Assembly: GCF_052161655.1 (NCBI RefSeq)
Contig: NZ_CP197418.1
Coordinates: forward strand, 7,068,001-7,132,000
DNA: 64,000 nt
DNA from: Novipirellula sp052161655
GTDB taxonomy: Bacteria; Planctomycetota; Planctomycetia; Pirellulales; Pirellulaceae
Reading direction: 5' to 3'
Each line of letters starts with the position of its first letter. Within the stretch, counting starts at the first letter, position 1. This document shows positions 31,988 to 41,584 of the stretch, in pieces. The position numbers were made by a program, and so were the translations under genes. Below the pieces are notes generated by a model. It was not told the DNA's origin. It saw nothing but the letters and a program-made list of their open reading frames with translations, and did no database searches.

Positions 31988-34900
31988 TCAGCCGAGATGC
32001 AGTGCGGCCCGCGCTAGCTGCAACCAACTTGTGCCCGCCACATCGACTTCCATGTCGTAGTCCTTGGTCGGAATGTACGCTCTGCGGTGGTCGACGATTC
32101 GGATTGCGATCGAACTCTGCCGCACCAGCTGTTCAATCCGCTTGCGGTCGGTGTAGTGCAGCACAATGAAGCGAGCATCCGAGGTGATCGATGCGATCTG
32201 CCACGCGGCGGCATCGAGTCGCAATTCGGCAAGTTCGAGCATTCGTTTGGCAGGCTCGGGAAGCACCCCAAATCGGTCTCGCAACTCCGTACGCACCTCC
32301 TTGATCTGCGACGCATTTTCAATCTTTGCGATGCGGCGATACAGATCGATCTTGTGTCGCAAATCAGGCACATAATCTTCGGGAAGATAGGCTTCCACCG
32401 GCAGATCGATATCAACTTCGGCTGACAATTTCGGTGGCAGCTTCTGAGCTTGGCGAACGGCATCTTCGAGCAATTGGCAATACATCTCGTAACCGATTGC
32501 GGCGATATGGCCACTCTGCTGGCTGCCCAGCAAATTACCGGCCCCACGAATTTCGAGGTCACGCATCGAGATCGCGAAACCGGCACCCATGTGACTAAAC
32601 TCTTCGATCGCGCGAAGCCGTTTTGACGCCTCGGGGGTCAGATGCTTGTGCGGCGCGACCATCAAATACGCGTAGGCTTGATGTTTGTAACGCCCCACAC
32701 GGCCTCGCAATTGATGAAGATCGCTCAAGCCGTAACGATCGGCGTCGTCGATAAAAATCGTGTTCGCATTGGGAATATCGATGCCGCTTTCCACGATCGT
32801 GGTCGCTAGCAGCAAGTCGAACTTGTGCTCGATAAAGTCCACCATTACGCGTTCGAGCTCGCCTTCGCCCATTTGGCCATGGCCGATCCCGATGCGGACT
32901 TCGGGGACGATACGACGGATTTTTTCCGAGACGGTGTGCATGTCACCGATGCGATTGTGAATAAAGAACAGCTGTCCGCCGCGGTTTAGTTCTCGCACAA
33001 TCGCCGTACGGATCATCTGATCGTCCCAGCGAGTCACTTTCGTTTCCACCGCCATCCGTTCGGCTGGCGGTGTTTCCAGGTTACTGATGTCGCGAACGCC
33101 AACGAGTGCCATGTGCAGTGTTCGTGGGATCGGCGTCGCCGAAAGGGTCATCACGTCGACGTTGCTGTGAAGCGTCTTTAAACGCTCTTTGACCGCAACG
33201 CCAAACCGCTGCTCTTCATCGACGACGACTAAACCGAGGTTAGAGAAGTCCACATCCTTGCTGGCCAAACGGTGCGTCCCGACGACGATGTCGACTTTGC
33301 CGCGGCGAATTTCCTTGACAGTTTGACGTTGCTCTGCAGCGGTACAAAACCGGCTCAATTTAGCAATCTCGACCGGAAACTCGGCCATTCGCTCGCAAAA
33401 ACTGTGGTAATGCTGTTCGGCCAACACGGTCGTCGGCACGAGCACTGCGACTTGATAGCCGCTGGTGACCGCTTTGAATGCGGCCCGCATTGCGACCTCG
33501 GTTTTGCCAAATCCGACGTCACCACAGATCAGCCGATCCATCGGCTTGGGCGTCTCCATATCAACTTTAGACGCATCGATCGCGGTGACTTGGTCGTCCG
33601 TTTCGATATAGGGAAAGCTGGCGTCAAATTGGCGTTGCCACGCGGAGTCCGAATCGAAGGTGATACCGCGGCGTGACGTTCGCTCGGCTTGCATTTCCAG
33701 CAGCTCGCTTGCCATGTCGGTGACCGCCGACTCAGCCGCTTTGCGTTGCCGTTGCCAGGCTTGGCTGCCGATTTTGGCAAGCCGCGGCTGCGTCTTAGTG
33801 CCGCCAACGTAACGCTGAACCAGCCCGATTCGCGAAGCAGGCACATAGATCTTGCTGCCGCCATCGAACTCGATCGTCAAATGTTCGAGATGCTGACCAT
33901 TTTTTTCAATATTCTGCAATCCACGATACAAACCGATACCATGCGAAAGATGAACGACGAGGTCGCCCACTTCGAGTTGCAACAAATTTGCAATTGGCTT
34001 GCTACGAGCTCGCGTTTGCCGGCGTCTGACGGGGCTGCGATGAAACAGCTCGGCACCGGTCAACACCAAGACCTCGGCGCTGGCCAAGCGGAATCCACCA
34101 CTGAGCTCGGCGACGGTCAAATGCAAACGGCCTTGCGATTGTGCATTCGTTTCGCGAAGCAATTCTGATAACCGCTCACTATCGGCCGCGGTGTCGCCGA
34201 CCAGAATGATGTCATGGTTATCGGCGATCGTATCGATTCGCTTACACGCCTCGTCCAGCGTGACCGCGAACCCGTCGGCGCTGGCGGATTTCAGGTCGAC
34301 AACGGCGCCATCGACTGCCTCATTTAATGAACTCGCAACCGCGATCGGAAACCGTTGCAGCGAAGCGATCAAATCGTCAAAGGGGACGAAACGGGGATCG
34401 CCGCCCGAGCGATCGATGATCGCATCGGCGGATGTTTTGCAGTCGTGAGGATCGACCAACACGACGAGGGTGTCATCGGGAAGGTAATCGGCGAGCAGCC
34501 CAAAGGAATTGGTTTCGGCGTCCGTTTTTTCTTCGATGTCTTCGCCGCTGATCGCGGTGATTTCGACTTCGTGGATCGATTCGATACTGCGTTGGCTACC
34601 AAGATCGAAGCGGCGGATCGATTCAATCTCGTCCCCAAACCACTCGATCCGGAGCGGATTTGGTTGATCGGCCGAAAAAACATCGAGGATACCGCCACGA
34701 GTGGCAAATTCGCCTGGAAATTGGACTGCCGTCGTTGCTGCGAATCCGGCTTCGGCAAGCCAACGGCGAATCGTCTCGGGATTCACCTCCTCGCCCACCT
34801 TCAGCACTCGTGTTGCCGAATCGAGCCGCTCGGGCGACGGGACTCGCTGCATCGCTCCGCCGATGAACGCGGTCACCAGCAGCGGATGCGGGTCCTCGGA

Positions 34901-35308
34901 AGTTCGATCCTGCAGTCGCTGCAGCACTTGCAGACGCTCGGCAAATTCGGCGTCGCGGTGGTGATGGTTGCCGGAGGATTGGCCACCCGAGGAGAGTGGC
35001 AGCGAGATCGAATCGGTCAAACCAAATGCAACTGCGTCGCCTGCGACGATATCGGCGTCCGCCGCATTGGGCAGCAACACCAACACGTTGGGTTTGTGCT
35101 GAGCAATCGCGGCGGCTAACAGACCGCGAATCGAGCCCCAAACGCCGTCAAAGGCCAACGAAAGGTTCGTTGAACGGCGAGAGGGTTTGCCCGAGGCCAG
35201 TTTTCGAGGGCGAAGTTTCTTTACGTGCGCAGCGATACCCGCAGCCTCGTCCAGTAGACGTGGCAATTCATGCAAACTCTTCGCGGTCGTGACAGCGGCG
35301 TGAGCCAA
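31988..35308 (-). CDS. mfd: Transcription-repair coupling factor Mfd
   Basis: About 1106 residues from a TTG at 35306-35308; the open frame goes on to 35536 but the extra 76 residues do not fit the family and overlap the promoter of the divergent gene, so the start is uncertain. Domains: UvrB-like module at the N-terminus (FPGEFATRGGILDVFSAD, WFGDEIESIRRFD), RNA-polymerase-interacting CarD-like domain (LEVGDLVVHLSHGIGLYRG), SF2 translocase with Walker A (CGDVGFGKTEVAMRAAFKA), Walker B (VVDEEQRFG) and motif VI (DLHQLRGRVGR), and the TRCF C-terminal domain. It removes RNA polymerase stalled at DNA lesions and recruits UvrA. Complete and apparently functional. Confidence 0.95.
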   Translation of the reverse strand: MAHAAVTTAKSLHELPRLLDEAAGIAAHVKKLRPRKLASGKPSRRSTNLSLAFDGVWGSIRGLLAAAIAQHKPNVLVLLPNAADADIVAGDAVAFGLTDSISLPLSSGGQSSGNHHHRDAEFAERLQVLQRLQDRTSEDPHPLLVTAFIGGAMQRVPSPERLDSATRVLKVGEEVNPETIRRWLAEAGFAATTAVQFPGEFATRGGILDVFSADQPNPLRIEWFGDEIESIRRFDLGSQRSIESIHEVEITAISGEDIEEKTDAETNSFGLLADYLPDDTLVVLVDPHDCKTSADAIIDRSGGDPRFVPFDDLIASLQRFPIAVASSLNEAVDGAVVDLKSASADGFAVTLDEACKRIDTIADNHDIILVGDTAADSERLSELLRETNAQSQGRLHLTVAELSGGFRLASAEVLVLTGAELFHRSPVRRRQTRARSKPIANLLQLEVGDLVVHLSHGIGLYRGLQNIEKNGQHLEHLTIEFDGGSKIYVPASRIGLVQRYVGGTKTQPRLAKIGSQAWQRQRKAAESAVTDMASELLEMQAERTSRRGITFDSDSAWQRQFDASFPYIETDDQVTAIDASKVDMETPKPMDRLICGDVGFGKTEVAMRAAFKAVTSGYQVAVLVPTTVLAEQHYHSFCERMAEFPVEIAKLSRFCTAAEQRQTVKEIRRGKVDIVVGTHRLASKDVDFSNLGLVVVDEEQRFGVAVKERLKTLHSNVDVMTLSATPIPRTLHMALVGVRDISNLETPPAERMAVETKVTRWDDQMIRTAIVRELNRGGQLFFIHNRIGDMHTVSEKIRRIVPEVRIGIGHGQMGEGELERVMVDFIEHKFDLLLATTIVESGIDIPNANTIFIDDADRYGLSDLHQLRGRVGRYKHQAYAYLMVAPHKHLTPEASKRLRAIEEFSHMGAGFAISMRDLEIRGAGNLLGSQQSGHIAAIGYEMYCQLLEDAVRQAQKLPPKLSAEVDIDLPVEAYLPEDYVPDLRHKIDLYRRIAKIENASQIKEVRTELRDRFGVLPEPAKRMLELAELRLDAAAWQIASITSDARFIVLHYTDRKRIEQLVRQSSIAIRIVDHRRAYIPTKDYDMEVDVAGTSWLQLARAALHLG

Positions 35309-35419
35309 GCAGGCACCGTGATCGCAGGTAGTAAAGAAGCTATAGAAAAAGTATCGTGTGAGAGCAAATCTGGAAACACCACCAAAAGAAACATTCACCC
35401 CACTAGAGAAGCGAAAACG

Positions 35420-36466
35420 ATGACGATTGGGATTGGCATTATCGGTTGCGGTATGATCGCAGGCTTTCACTCCAAGGCTATTAAGGACGCCAAAGGCGCC
35501 AAATTGGTGGGCTGTGCCACTCGAAATCCGGAGCAAGCGGCGGCGTTTGCCGAGAAAAATGGCTGTAAATCGTACGACTCGATCGAAGCGATGCTAGCCG
35601 ATCCCGAGATTCAGGCGGTTTCAATCTGCACCCCCAGCGGTGCTCATCGCGATCCCGCCGTGTTGGCCGCCCAGGCTGGGAAGCACGTGATCGTCGAAAA
35701 ACCGCTCGAAATCACCGTCGAGCGATGCGACCAGATCATCCAAGCGTGCGAAGATGCTGGCGTCCGGCTCGCCGTGACGTTCCAAAGCCGCTTTCATGAG
35801 TCGAGCAAAATCATGAAAAAGGCAGTCGAAGAAGGCCGCTTCGGCAAAATCACCATGGGCGATTCGTACGTGAAGTGGTATCGCACCCAAGAATATTACG
35901 ACAGCGGTGCATGGCGCGGCACGTGGGAACTCGATGGCGGTGGGGCGTTGATGAACCAAGCGATCCACAGTGTCGATTTGCTACTGTGGTTGATGGGAGA
36001 CGTGGTCGAAATCAGCGCGATGATGGACACAATGACTCACGAGCGAATCGAAGTCGAAGATGTGGTGGTCGCCAATTTGCGATTCGCCAATGGGGCACTC
36101 GGCGTGATCGAAGCGACCACGACCGCCTTCCCAGGAGCGCTCAAGCGAATTGAAATCAGCGGCAGCGAAGGGACCGCCGTCCTGGAAGAAGAAGACATTC
36201 GCGATTGGAAGTTTGCCAACGAAACCGATAAGGATGCCGAGATTCGTGCAACGATGGCGGGCAAGACCGAGACGGGTGGCGGCGCGGCTGATCCGTCGTC
36301 GATTGGGCACCACGGCCACACCATGTTGTTCGAAGAGTTCGTCTCGTCGATCAACGAAGATCGCCCCTGTTCGATCGATGGTCGCGAAGGTCGTCGCAGT
36401 ATCGAGGTGATCCAGGCGATCTACGAAAGCGCCAAAACCGGCAAACGGGTGAAGCTAGGATCGTAA
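35420..36466 (+). CDS. Gfo/Idh/MocA oxidoreductase, cytosolic type
   Basis: 348 residues from the ATG at 35420 (MTIGIGIIGCGMIAGFHSKA); upstream in-frame codons cover the promoter side and are not family-like. GIIGCGMIAGFH binds NAD(P), HVIVEKPLEIT is the EKP catalytic motif, and GGGALMNQAIHSVDLLLWLMG holds the conserved His helix. No signal peptide, unlike the relative at 25967. Likely a sugar or inositol dehydrogenase; the substrate is unknown. The intergenic array begins 75 bp after its stop. Confidence 0.92.
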   Translation: MTIGIGIIGCGMIAGFHSKAIKDAKGAKLVGCATRNPEQAAAFAEKNGCKSYDSIEAMLADPEIQAVSICTPSGAHRDPAVLAAQAGKHVIVEKPLEITVERCDQIIQACEDAGVRLAVTFQSRFHESSKIMKKAVEEGRFGKITMGDSYVKWYRTQEYYDSGAWRGTWELDGGGALMNQAIHSVDLLLWLMGDVVEISAMMDTMTHERIEVEDVVVANLRFANGALGVIEATTTAFPGALKRIEISGSEGTAVLEEEDIRDWKFANETDKDAEIRATMAGKTETGGGAADPSSIGHHGHTMLFEEFVSSINEDRPCSIDGREGRRSIEVIQAIYESAKTGKRVKLGS

Positions 36467-36495
36467 AGTCCCCGACGAAGAATGAAAGTATGGCG

Positions 36496-36518
36496 GTAAT
36501 GGATCTTGCTAAAGATCC
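36496..36518 (+). repeat. Class-2 REP hairpin (foot GTAAT)
   Basis: Arms GGATCTT/AAGATCC with loop GCTA, preceded by GTAAT in place of GTAGT. It sits just before the 140-bp array. Confidence 0.65.
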
Positions 36519-36540
36519 CTTTTAAACAACGCCCAAAAGC

Positions 36541-37509
36541 ATTGTCGCCCAACTTTCCAAGCTGGCAGCGGTGCGGTGAATCTTCAGCGTGATTGGAACG
36601 CGAAGACTCTTGATTCGACCGTCATGCGTGAGGCACGCTAACGGCTTGGAAAGCCGTGCGACAATACGAGGCATCGCACTATTGTCGCCCAGCTTTCCAA
36701 GCTGGCAGCGGTGCGGTGAACCTTCGGTGTGATTGAAACGCGAAGAATCTCGCTTCGACGATCAAGCGTGACGCACGCTAACGGCTTGGAAAGCCGTGCG
36801 ACAACACGAGGCATCGCACCTTTGTCGCCCAGCTTTCCAAGCTGGAAGCGGGGCGGTGAACCTTCAGCGTGATTGGAACGCGAAGACTCTTGATTCGACG
36901 GTCAAGCGTGACGCTCGCTAACGGCTTGGAAAGCCGTGCGACAATACGGAGCATCGCACCTTTGTCGCCCAGCTTTCCAAGCTGGAAGCGGTAATGTGAA
37001 CCTTCGGTGTGATGGGAACGCGAAGAATCTCGCTTCGACGATCAAGCGTGACGCACGCTGACGGCTTGGAAAGCCGTGCGACAATACGAGGCATCGCACT
37101 ATTGTCGCCCAGCTTTCCAAGCTGGAAGCGGTGCGGTGAACCTTCAGTGTGATTGAAACGCGAAGACTCTTGCTTCGACGGTCAAACACGACGCACGCTA
37201 ACGGCTTGGAAAACCGTGCGACATTACGAGTCATCGCACTATTGTCGCCCAGCTTTCCAAGCTGGAAGCGGTACAGTGAACCTTCAGTGTGATTGAAACG
37301 CGAAGACTCTTGCTTCGACGGTCAAACACGACGCACGCTGACGGCTTGGAAAGCCGTGCGACAATACGAGGCATCGCACTATTGTCGCCCAGCTTTCCAA
37401 GCTGGAAGCGGTACAGTGAACCTTCGGTGTGATTGAAACGCGAAGAATCTCGCTTCGACGATCAAGCGTGACGCTCGCTGACGGCTTGGAAAGCCGTGCG
37501 ACAATACGG
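36541..37509. repeat. Tandem array, seven units at an exact 140-bp period
   Basis: Units start at 36541, 36681, 36821, 36961, 37101, 37241 and 37381. Each is a 125-bp GTCGC-foot REP pair plus a 15-bp linker (ACGAGGCATCGCACT type), missing after the last. Two sequence types can be told apart by linked changes in the middle: type A (CTTCAGYGT with GACTCTTG and GGTCA) in units 1, 3, 5, 6 and type B (CTTCGGTGT with GAATCTCG and GATCA) in 2, 4, 7. Hairpin feet and TCC loops are almost unchanged. The array fills the gap between two convergent genes. 140 is not a multiple of three and frames break, so it is not coding. Confidence 0.95.
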
Positions 37510-37538
37510 CGGAGCTGAGTTCCGGCAACAACAGATTT

Positions 37539-37589
37539 ACCCTCCCGTGTGCGGGAGGGTCGGACGCGATAGCGGCCGGGGAGGGCTGG
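37539..37589. repeat. GC-rich double-hairpin repeat, copy 2
   Basis: ACCCTCCCG/CGGGAGGGT with loop TGTG, then CGGACGC.ATAGCGGCCGGGG. Same family as 613-662; again beside GTCGC-foot units. Confidence 0.6.
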
Positions 37590-37700
37590 TTGCGATGAGC
37601 TTGCACGGTCGATCTCTAAGACTGCGAGGCCCCACCGGTAAACTTACTTCGCTCGTTCTGACCTCCCCAAAACAAGTTTCGGGGAGGTGAAGCATGCCGA

Positions 37701-39128
37701 CTATTTGACGTTGCTTTTCAGAGCCGCTAATTGCTTGCGTTCGGGCATCGCTTTGTAAAAAGGATCCAGCGGATAACATCCGCTGACGATGCCATTGCGA
37801 GGTGCGGTCGTACAATCGCTGAATGTACGGCACACCTTTTTTCGCGTCATCACGTTGCCATCGATCACATCGGCGGGCAAATCGGGATACGACAACACCA
37901 TTCGCCCCAGGCCGATCGAATCGGCCATCCCGGTTCGCACCACGGCTTGCGCCACATTTGGCAGCCAGTCTTGCAAATAGGTGTAGCCAGATCCCACGAT
38001 CGTCAAATTGGGATGCATCTGTTTGATCTTCGCCGTCGCTTGAATCTGGCGAACGACACCCACCAAGGGATCTTCGGGCGGTTGATAACCGTCACTCGGC
38101 GGGAAATACGCAGGCCGTTGGATGTGCGGATTGTAGTACGGGCTTCCGGCTGTCGAACAAACCAATTCTATTCCCAGCGACTCAAACAGCGACATCAGTC
38201 GCGACGGGTCGCTCAAATCCATTTCAGCACCGGAGCCATCGCCTCCGAACACCAATTTGGGATCGGCATGGGGCTCAGGAACTCCAACGCGGTCATCGCC
38301 GGCTTTGTAAGGAACGAAGTCAAAAATACTGACGCGAACGCCGATTTCTAACTGCGGAGCTTCCGAGCGAATTCCGGCGACGATGTCTCGCAAGAACCGC
38401 GTGCGATTTTCAAACGAGCCTCCAAATTCGCCCGCTCGATCGTGTCCACCCAACAATTCGTGCCCGAGGTAGCCATGACAATGTTTTACATCGACAAAGC
38501 GATACCCGGCACGTTGGGCTCTGACAGCAGCCGCGATAAAATCTTCGATCAGCTTTTTGAGATCATCATCGCTAAGCAGTTTTGAATCGTCGGTGATACC
38601 GAATCGCGGATCGAGCCCAGGATTGCGTTGAGCGATCAACGGTTCGGCGCGAGCTTTTTCATTGGGACGGGCGAAACGTCCTGAATGAGTCAACTGCAGA
38701 CCAACAAGCAAATCGTCGCTATTACCGAAACGCTCTTCATGAGCGGCAACCAAATCTTGACGCAGTGACTCGATCGACGCCAAATTGGACTCGGTCATAA
38801 TCAACTGGTTCGGGTTCGCCCGCCCGTCGTGACGCACCGCGACCGCCTCGCCACCCCAGATCAATTTGGCACCGCTGATGCCAAAGTTTTTCCAGCGGCG
38901 ACGTGTCAGCTCACTCGGTTTGCCATCGGTCGTGCCGTCCCAACCTTCCATCGGCAGGATACAAAATCGATTTCCGATCACATCGTGTTTGAGGCGAATC
39001 GGTTGTGCGAGCGTTGAATCATCCCCTTGCTGAACGGCTTCATCACTCGGCAACTCAAGCCCCAGTTCCGCAAGCCGGGAAATGAATTGATCGTACGTTT
39101 TTAAACTTGCGATTCGTGGATAAGCCAT
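37701..39128 (-). CDS. NADH:flavin oxidoreductase (old yellow enzyme family)
   Basis: 475 residues from the ATG at 39126-39128 (MAYPRIASL); the longer frame adds 15 unlikely residues. FMN-binding barrel features: IGNRFCILPMEGWDG at the first strand, VGLQLTHSGRF, RFVDVKHCHGYLGHELLGG (active-site HCHGYL), and GSFENRTRFLRDIV. DSIGLGRMVLSYPDLP is the C-terminal phosphate loop. The tail KKVCRTFSDCTTAPRNG..SGC has several Cys, reminiscent of the cluster-binding segment of 2,4-dienoyl-CoA-reductase-like members but without their full spacing. Reduces activated C=C bonds; natural substrate unknown. Last gene of a minus-strand trio with two amide hydrolases. Confidence 0.88.
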   Translation of the reverse strand: MAYPRIASLKTYDQFISRLAELGLELPSDEAVQQGDDSTLAQPIRLKHDVIGNRFCILPMEGWDGTTDGKPSELTRRRWKNFGISGAKLIWGGEAVAVRHDGRANPNQLIMTESNLASIESLRQDLVAAHEERFGNSDDLLVGLQLTHSGRFARPNEKARAEPLIAQRNPGLDPRFGITDDSKLLSDDDLKKLIEDFIAAAVRAQRAGYRFVDVKHCHGYLGHELLGGHDRAGEFGGSFENRTRFLRDIVAGIRSEAPQLEIGVRVSIFDFVPYKAGDDRVGVPEPHADPKLVFGGDGSGAEMDLSDPSRLMSLFESLGIELVCSTAGSPYYNPHIQRPAYFPPSDGYQPPEDPLVGVVRQIQATAKIKQMHPNLTIVGSGYTYLQDWLPNVAQAVVRTGMADSIGLGRMVLSYPDLPADVIDGNVMTRKKVCRTFSDCTTAPRNGIVSGCYPLDPFYKAMPERKQLAALKSNVK

Positions 39129-39255
39129 GGGTGATTCTTCTCGGAAAACAAACAGGTCGACAGCCAGAGCCACAAGATACTCGATTCGACGAGCATTGTC
39201 TCGATCACGTTTTCATGCAGGCTCGAGGAGCGAGGACAAGCAAGACGCGAGCTGC

Positions 39256-39999
39256 TTACGACGGAATCAAGCGGCGGATGGTCGACGTCGCTTCGGCTAG
39301 GGTCATCACGCGTGCATAACGATCGCGAAGGGTTGCCAACGATGCTTCGTGCAACTCGGGAGTCACCGTCGCGCAACAATCCTCGATCACGGTGACGAGA
39401 TAACCTAAATCACAGGCATCACGAATGGTCGTTTCGACACACTCGTTCGTATAAACCCCGACAATAAACAACGACTCGATGCCAAGATTTTTCAATACGT
39501 AATGCACGTTCGTCGACGAGAAAACACCGCTGGCGGTTTTGTTGATCACGATCTCATCTCGCTCGGGGAGCGGCGCGACGACTTCGAGAAAATCAGCGTC
39601 TCGCGATCCCGGTGCCGCCAACAAATTGAGTCGCTTGTGGCCTTTGCCGCGGTCACGTCCGTCTTGCGTCAACGATTGAATTCGCGTGTGAATGACCTCG
39701 AGGTCGTGACTGCGAAATGAATCTTGCAACCGGCGTACATTCGGCAACACCATCGATTCGAGTCGGTTGAAATAGTACTCTTGGCCTTCGGGGGAAACTC
39801 CACTGTTGGCAGCATCGCGAAAAACCCCGTGACCTGGTGCGGCATCGAGATATTGAAGATCGATGCACAGTAGCGCCGTGTTGTGATCGATTAGAAAATC
39901 GCGATGAGCCGGATTGTCGATAAACGACTCGTGGTAAACCTCTTTGAGAGGATCGATGTGTTCGGGAGTGTCGGATGCGGTGGGATTGAAGTCGTTCAT
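39256..39999 (-). CDS. Isochorismatase-like cysteine hydrolase
   Basis: 247 residues from the ATG at 39997-39999 (MNDFNPTASD); a TTG four codons earlier is possible. The catalytic triad of the family is visible: Asp in ALLCIDLQYLD, Lys in IVINKTASGVF, and Cys in VGVYTNECVETTIRDACDLGY. Relatives include ureidoacrylate amidohydrolase (RutB), biuret hydrolase and N-carbamoylsarcosine amidase. Its neighbour is a carbamoylase-like M20 enzyme, so breakdown of a ureido compound is a reasonable guess. Gap of 45 bp from that gene, suggesting one operon. Confidence 0.88.
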   Translation of the reverse strand: MNDFNPTASDTPEHIDPLKEVYHESFIDNPAHRDFLIDHNTALLCIDLQYLDAAPGHGVFRDAANSGVSPEGQEYYFNRLESMVLPNVRRLQDSFRSHDLEVIHTRIQSLTQDGRDRGKGHKRLNLLAAPGSRDADFLEVVAPLPERDEIVINKTASGVFSSTNVHYVLKNLGIESLFIVGVYTNECVETTIRDACDLGYLVTVIEDCCATVTPELHEASLATLRDRYARVMTLAEATSTIRRLIPS

Positions 40000-40044
40000 G
40001 AATGATTGCAAGTAGAGGAATTCGGTAGGTTTTTGCGTAAAGAA

Positions 40045-41295
40045 TCAACGCTGCGATAAATTCGCAAGCGTTTGCAGCATCACGTTGGCACCAGCTTCGA
40101 TGTCGGACCATGCGGTCCATTCCGCGGGCGAATGGCTTTGTCCATTTTTGCTGGGGACAAAGACCATTCCGATGGGCACGATGCTGCCCATGATTTGGGC
40201 GTCGTGAGCCGCCCCGCTGGGCATGGTGTGATAATCGAGCCCAAGCTGCTCGGCCTGTTTTTGCAATTGCTGGACCACTTCGGCGCTGCAGGCGACGGGC
40301 GCCAGGTAACTTTTTTGTTCAAATTCGAACATCAGATTTCGGCGACGGGCAATCGCCGAGAGCGCTTTGCGAAACGCACTGGAAAGCTCATCTAAAACCA
40401 CTTCGGAGGTGTCTCGCACATCAAGAGAAAACTCGACAAGCCCCGGAACGGTGTTGGTGACACCGGGCAAGATTTGGGCCTTGCCGATCGTGGCACGGCT
40501 GCGGTCGCTGCCGTTTTCTTCCAAGATACGAGGAATTTCGTGAGCAAAATCGGCAAGCCCCATGAAGGCATCGTTTCGCATGTCCATCGGCGTGGTTCCC
40601 GCATGATTCGCTTCCCCACGCAGCCGCACTGACCAGGTGAACAATCCTGTGATCTCGTCGACAATACCAATCGGTTTGTGCGAACGATCCAGAACGGGCC
40701 CCTGTTCGATATGCAGTTCTAAATAGTTGGAGATCGTTTCGGGATCGCGTGCCGCGTCCAGCGCAGCCAGCGGATCGTAGCCATGGCGTCGCATTTCGTC
40801 GCCCAACAGCACGCCATCGAGGTCACTCATGGTCGCCAATTGTTCGGGATTAATCTTGCCCGCCACCGATTGCGAACCGAACATGCCGCCAAATCGCCCC
40901 TCTTCGTCGCTAAATGCAATCAATTCAAGAGTTCGCTGGGGCACCACCTTCTCTTCCTGCATGCGACGCAAGCATTCCAATCCGACGACGACGCCGAGGG
41001 TGCCATCGAGTGCACCGGCACAGGGGACGGTATCGATATGCGACCCCACCAAAACACGGGGTTGGTCGGTCGATCCATTGAGAGTGCCCGAGATATTAAC
41101 GGCGCCATCGGTGCTGAGGGCGAGCCCCGCGTCTTCGATTCGATCGGACAACCACCGCTTACCTTCCATATCGGCATCGGTAAAGGCCATCCGGTAAATC
41201 CCGCGGTCTTCGTGGTTTTGGCCAATTTCGGCCAATGTCAAAATATCCGATTTAATCCGTTTGAGGTTAACTTTGAGGGTTGAGCAGTCGAGCAT
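40045..41295 (-). CDS. M20 amidase, N-carbamoyl amino acid hydrolase / allantoate amidohydrolase type
   Basis: 416 residues, the usual family length. VGSHIDTVPCAGALDGTLGV and AFSDEEGRFGG give the di-metal ligands (His, Asp, Glu), LELHIEQGPVLD another, and GEANHAGTTPMDMRNDA the dimer-domain motif. MPSGAAHDAQIMGSIVPIGMVFVPSKNGQSHSP carries the last His ligands. Such enzymes split carbamoyl groups from beta-ureido acids, allantoate or ureidoglycine. The adjoining isochorismatase-like and flavin enzymes fit a small nitrogen-scavenging pathway for pyrimidines or purines. No hydantoinase is in the window. Confidence 0.9.
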   Translation of the reverse strand: MLDCSTLKVNLKRIKSDILTLAEIGQNHEDRGIYRMAFTDADMEGKRWLSDRIEDAGLALSTDGAVNISGTLNGSTDQPRVLVGSHIDTVPCAGALDGTLGVVVGLECLRRMQEEKVVPQRTLELIAFSDEEGRFGGMFGSQSVAGKINPEQLATMSDLDGVLLGDEMRRHGYDPLAALDAARDPETISNYLELHIEQGPVLDRSHKPIGIVDEITGLFTWSVRLRGEANHAGTTPMDMRNDAFMGLADFAHEIPRILEENGSDRSRATIGKAQILPGVTNTVPGLVEFSLDVRDTSEVVLDELSSAFRKALSAIARRRNLMFEFEQKSYLAPVACSAEVVQQLQKQAEQLGLDYHTMPSGAAHDAQIMGSIVPIGMVFVPSKNGQSHSPAEWTAWSDIEAGANVMLQTLANLSQR

Positions 41296-41584
41296 AGATA
41301 AGGAGTCTTATTCGCGTTGGGTCGTAAGGATCAGAACGTCCGAATGAGGCTAACAAATTGGGCTGAGATGGCTGCTCGTCGTGGATTCGCAGCCGGATTG
41401 GGCCGAGACCTTTCCGTCTCCGCGTTTTCACAGCGTTTTTCTGCCGGATTCACCGCCACTGCTCTACCTTAACATGAAAGAACTGGGGTTGGTCTAGACC
41501 GGGTTGCTGTGTTAAACGGTCAAGATGCAGCTTTAATCCCATCGGATCCGGAATCCGTTCGCCTTTCACTCTTCGAGAATTTGC

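Noticed and set aside
34355..35119. 254-codon + strand frame inside mfd
   Set aside because: Antisense to conserved Mfd N-terminal sequence; a shadow frame.
36541..37509. CRISPR array
   Set aside because: The period is 140 bp and nearly the whole unit repeats; there are no short repeats with unrelated spacers and no cas genes in the window.
36902..37606. Repetitive reading frames in the array (for example 37234-36902 and 37606-37379, minus strand)
   Set aside because: They arise from the hairpin units; 140 bp is not a multiple of three, so the frames break, and no start signal or family match is present.
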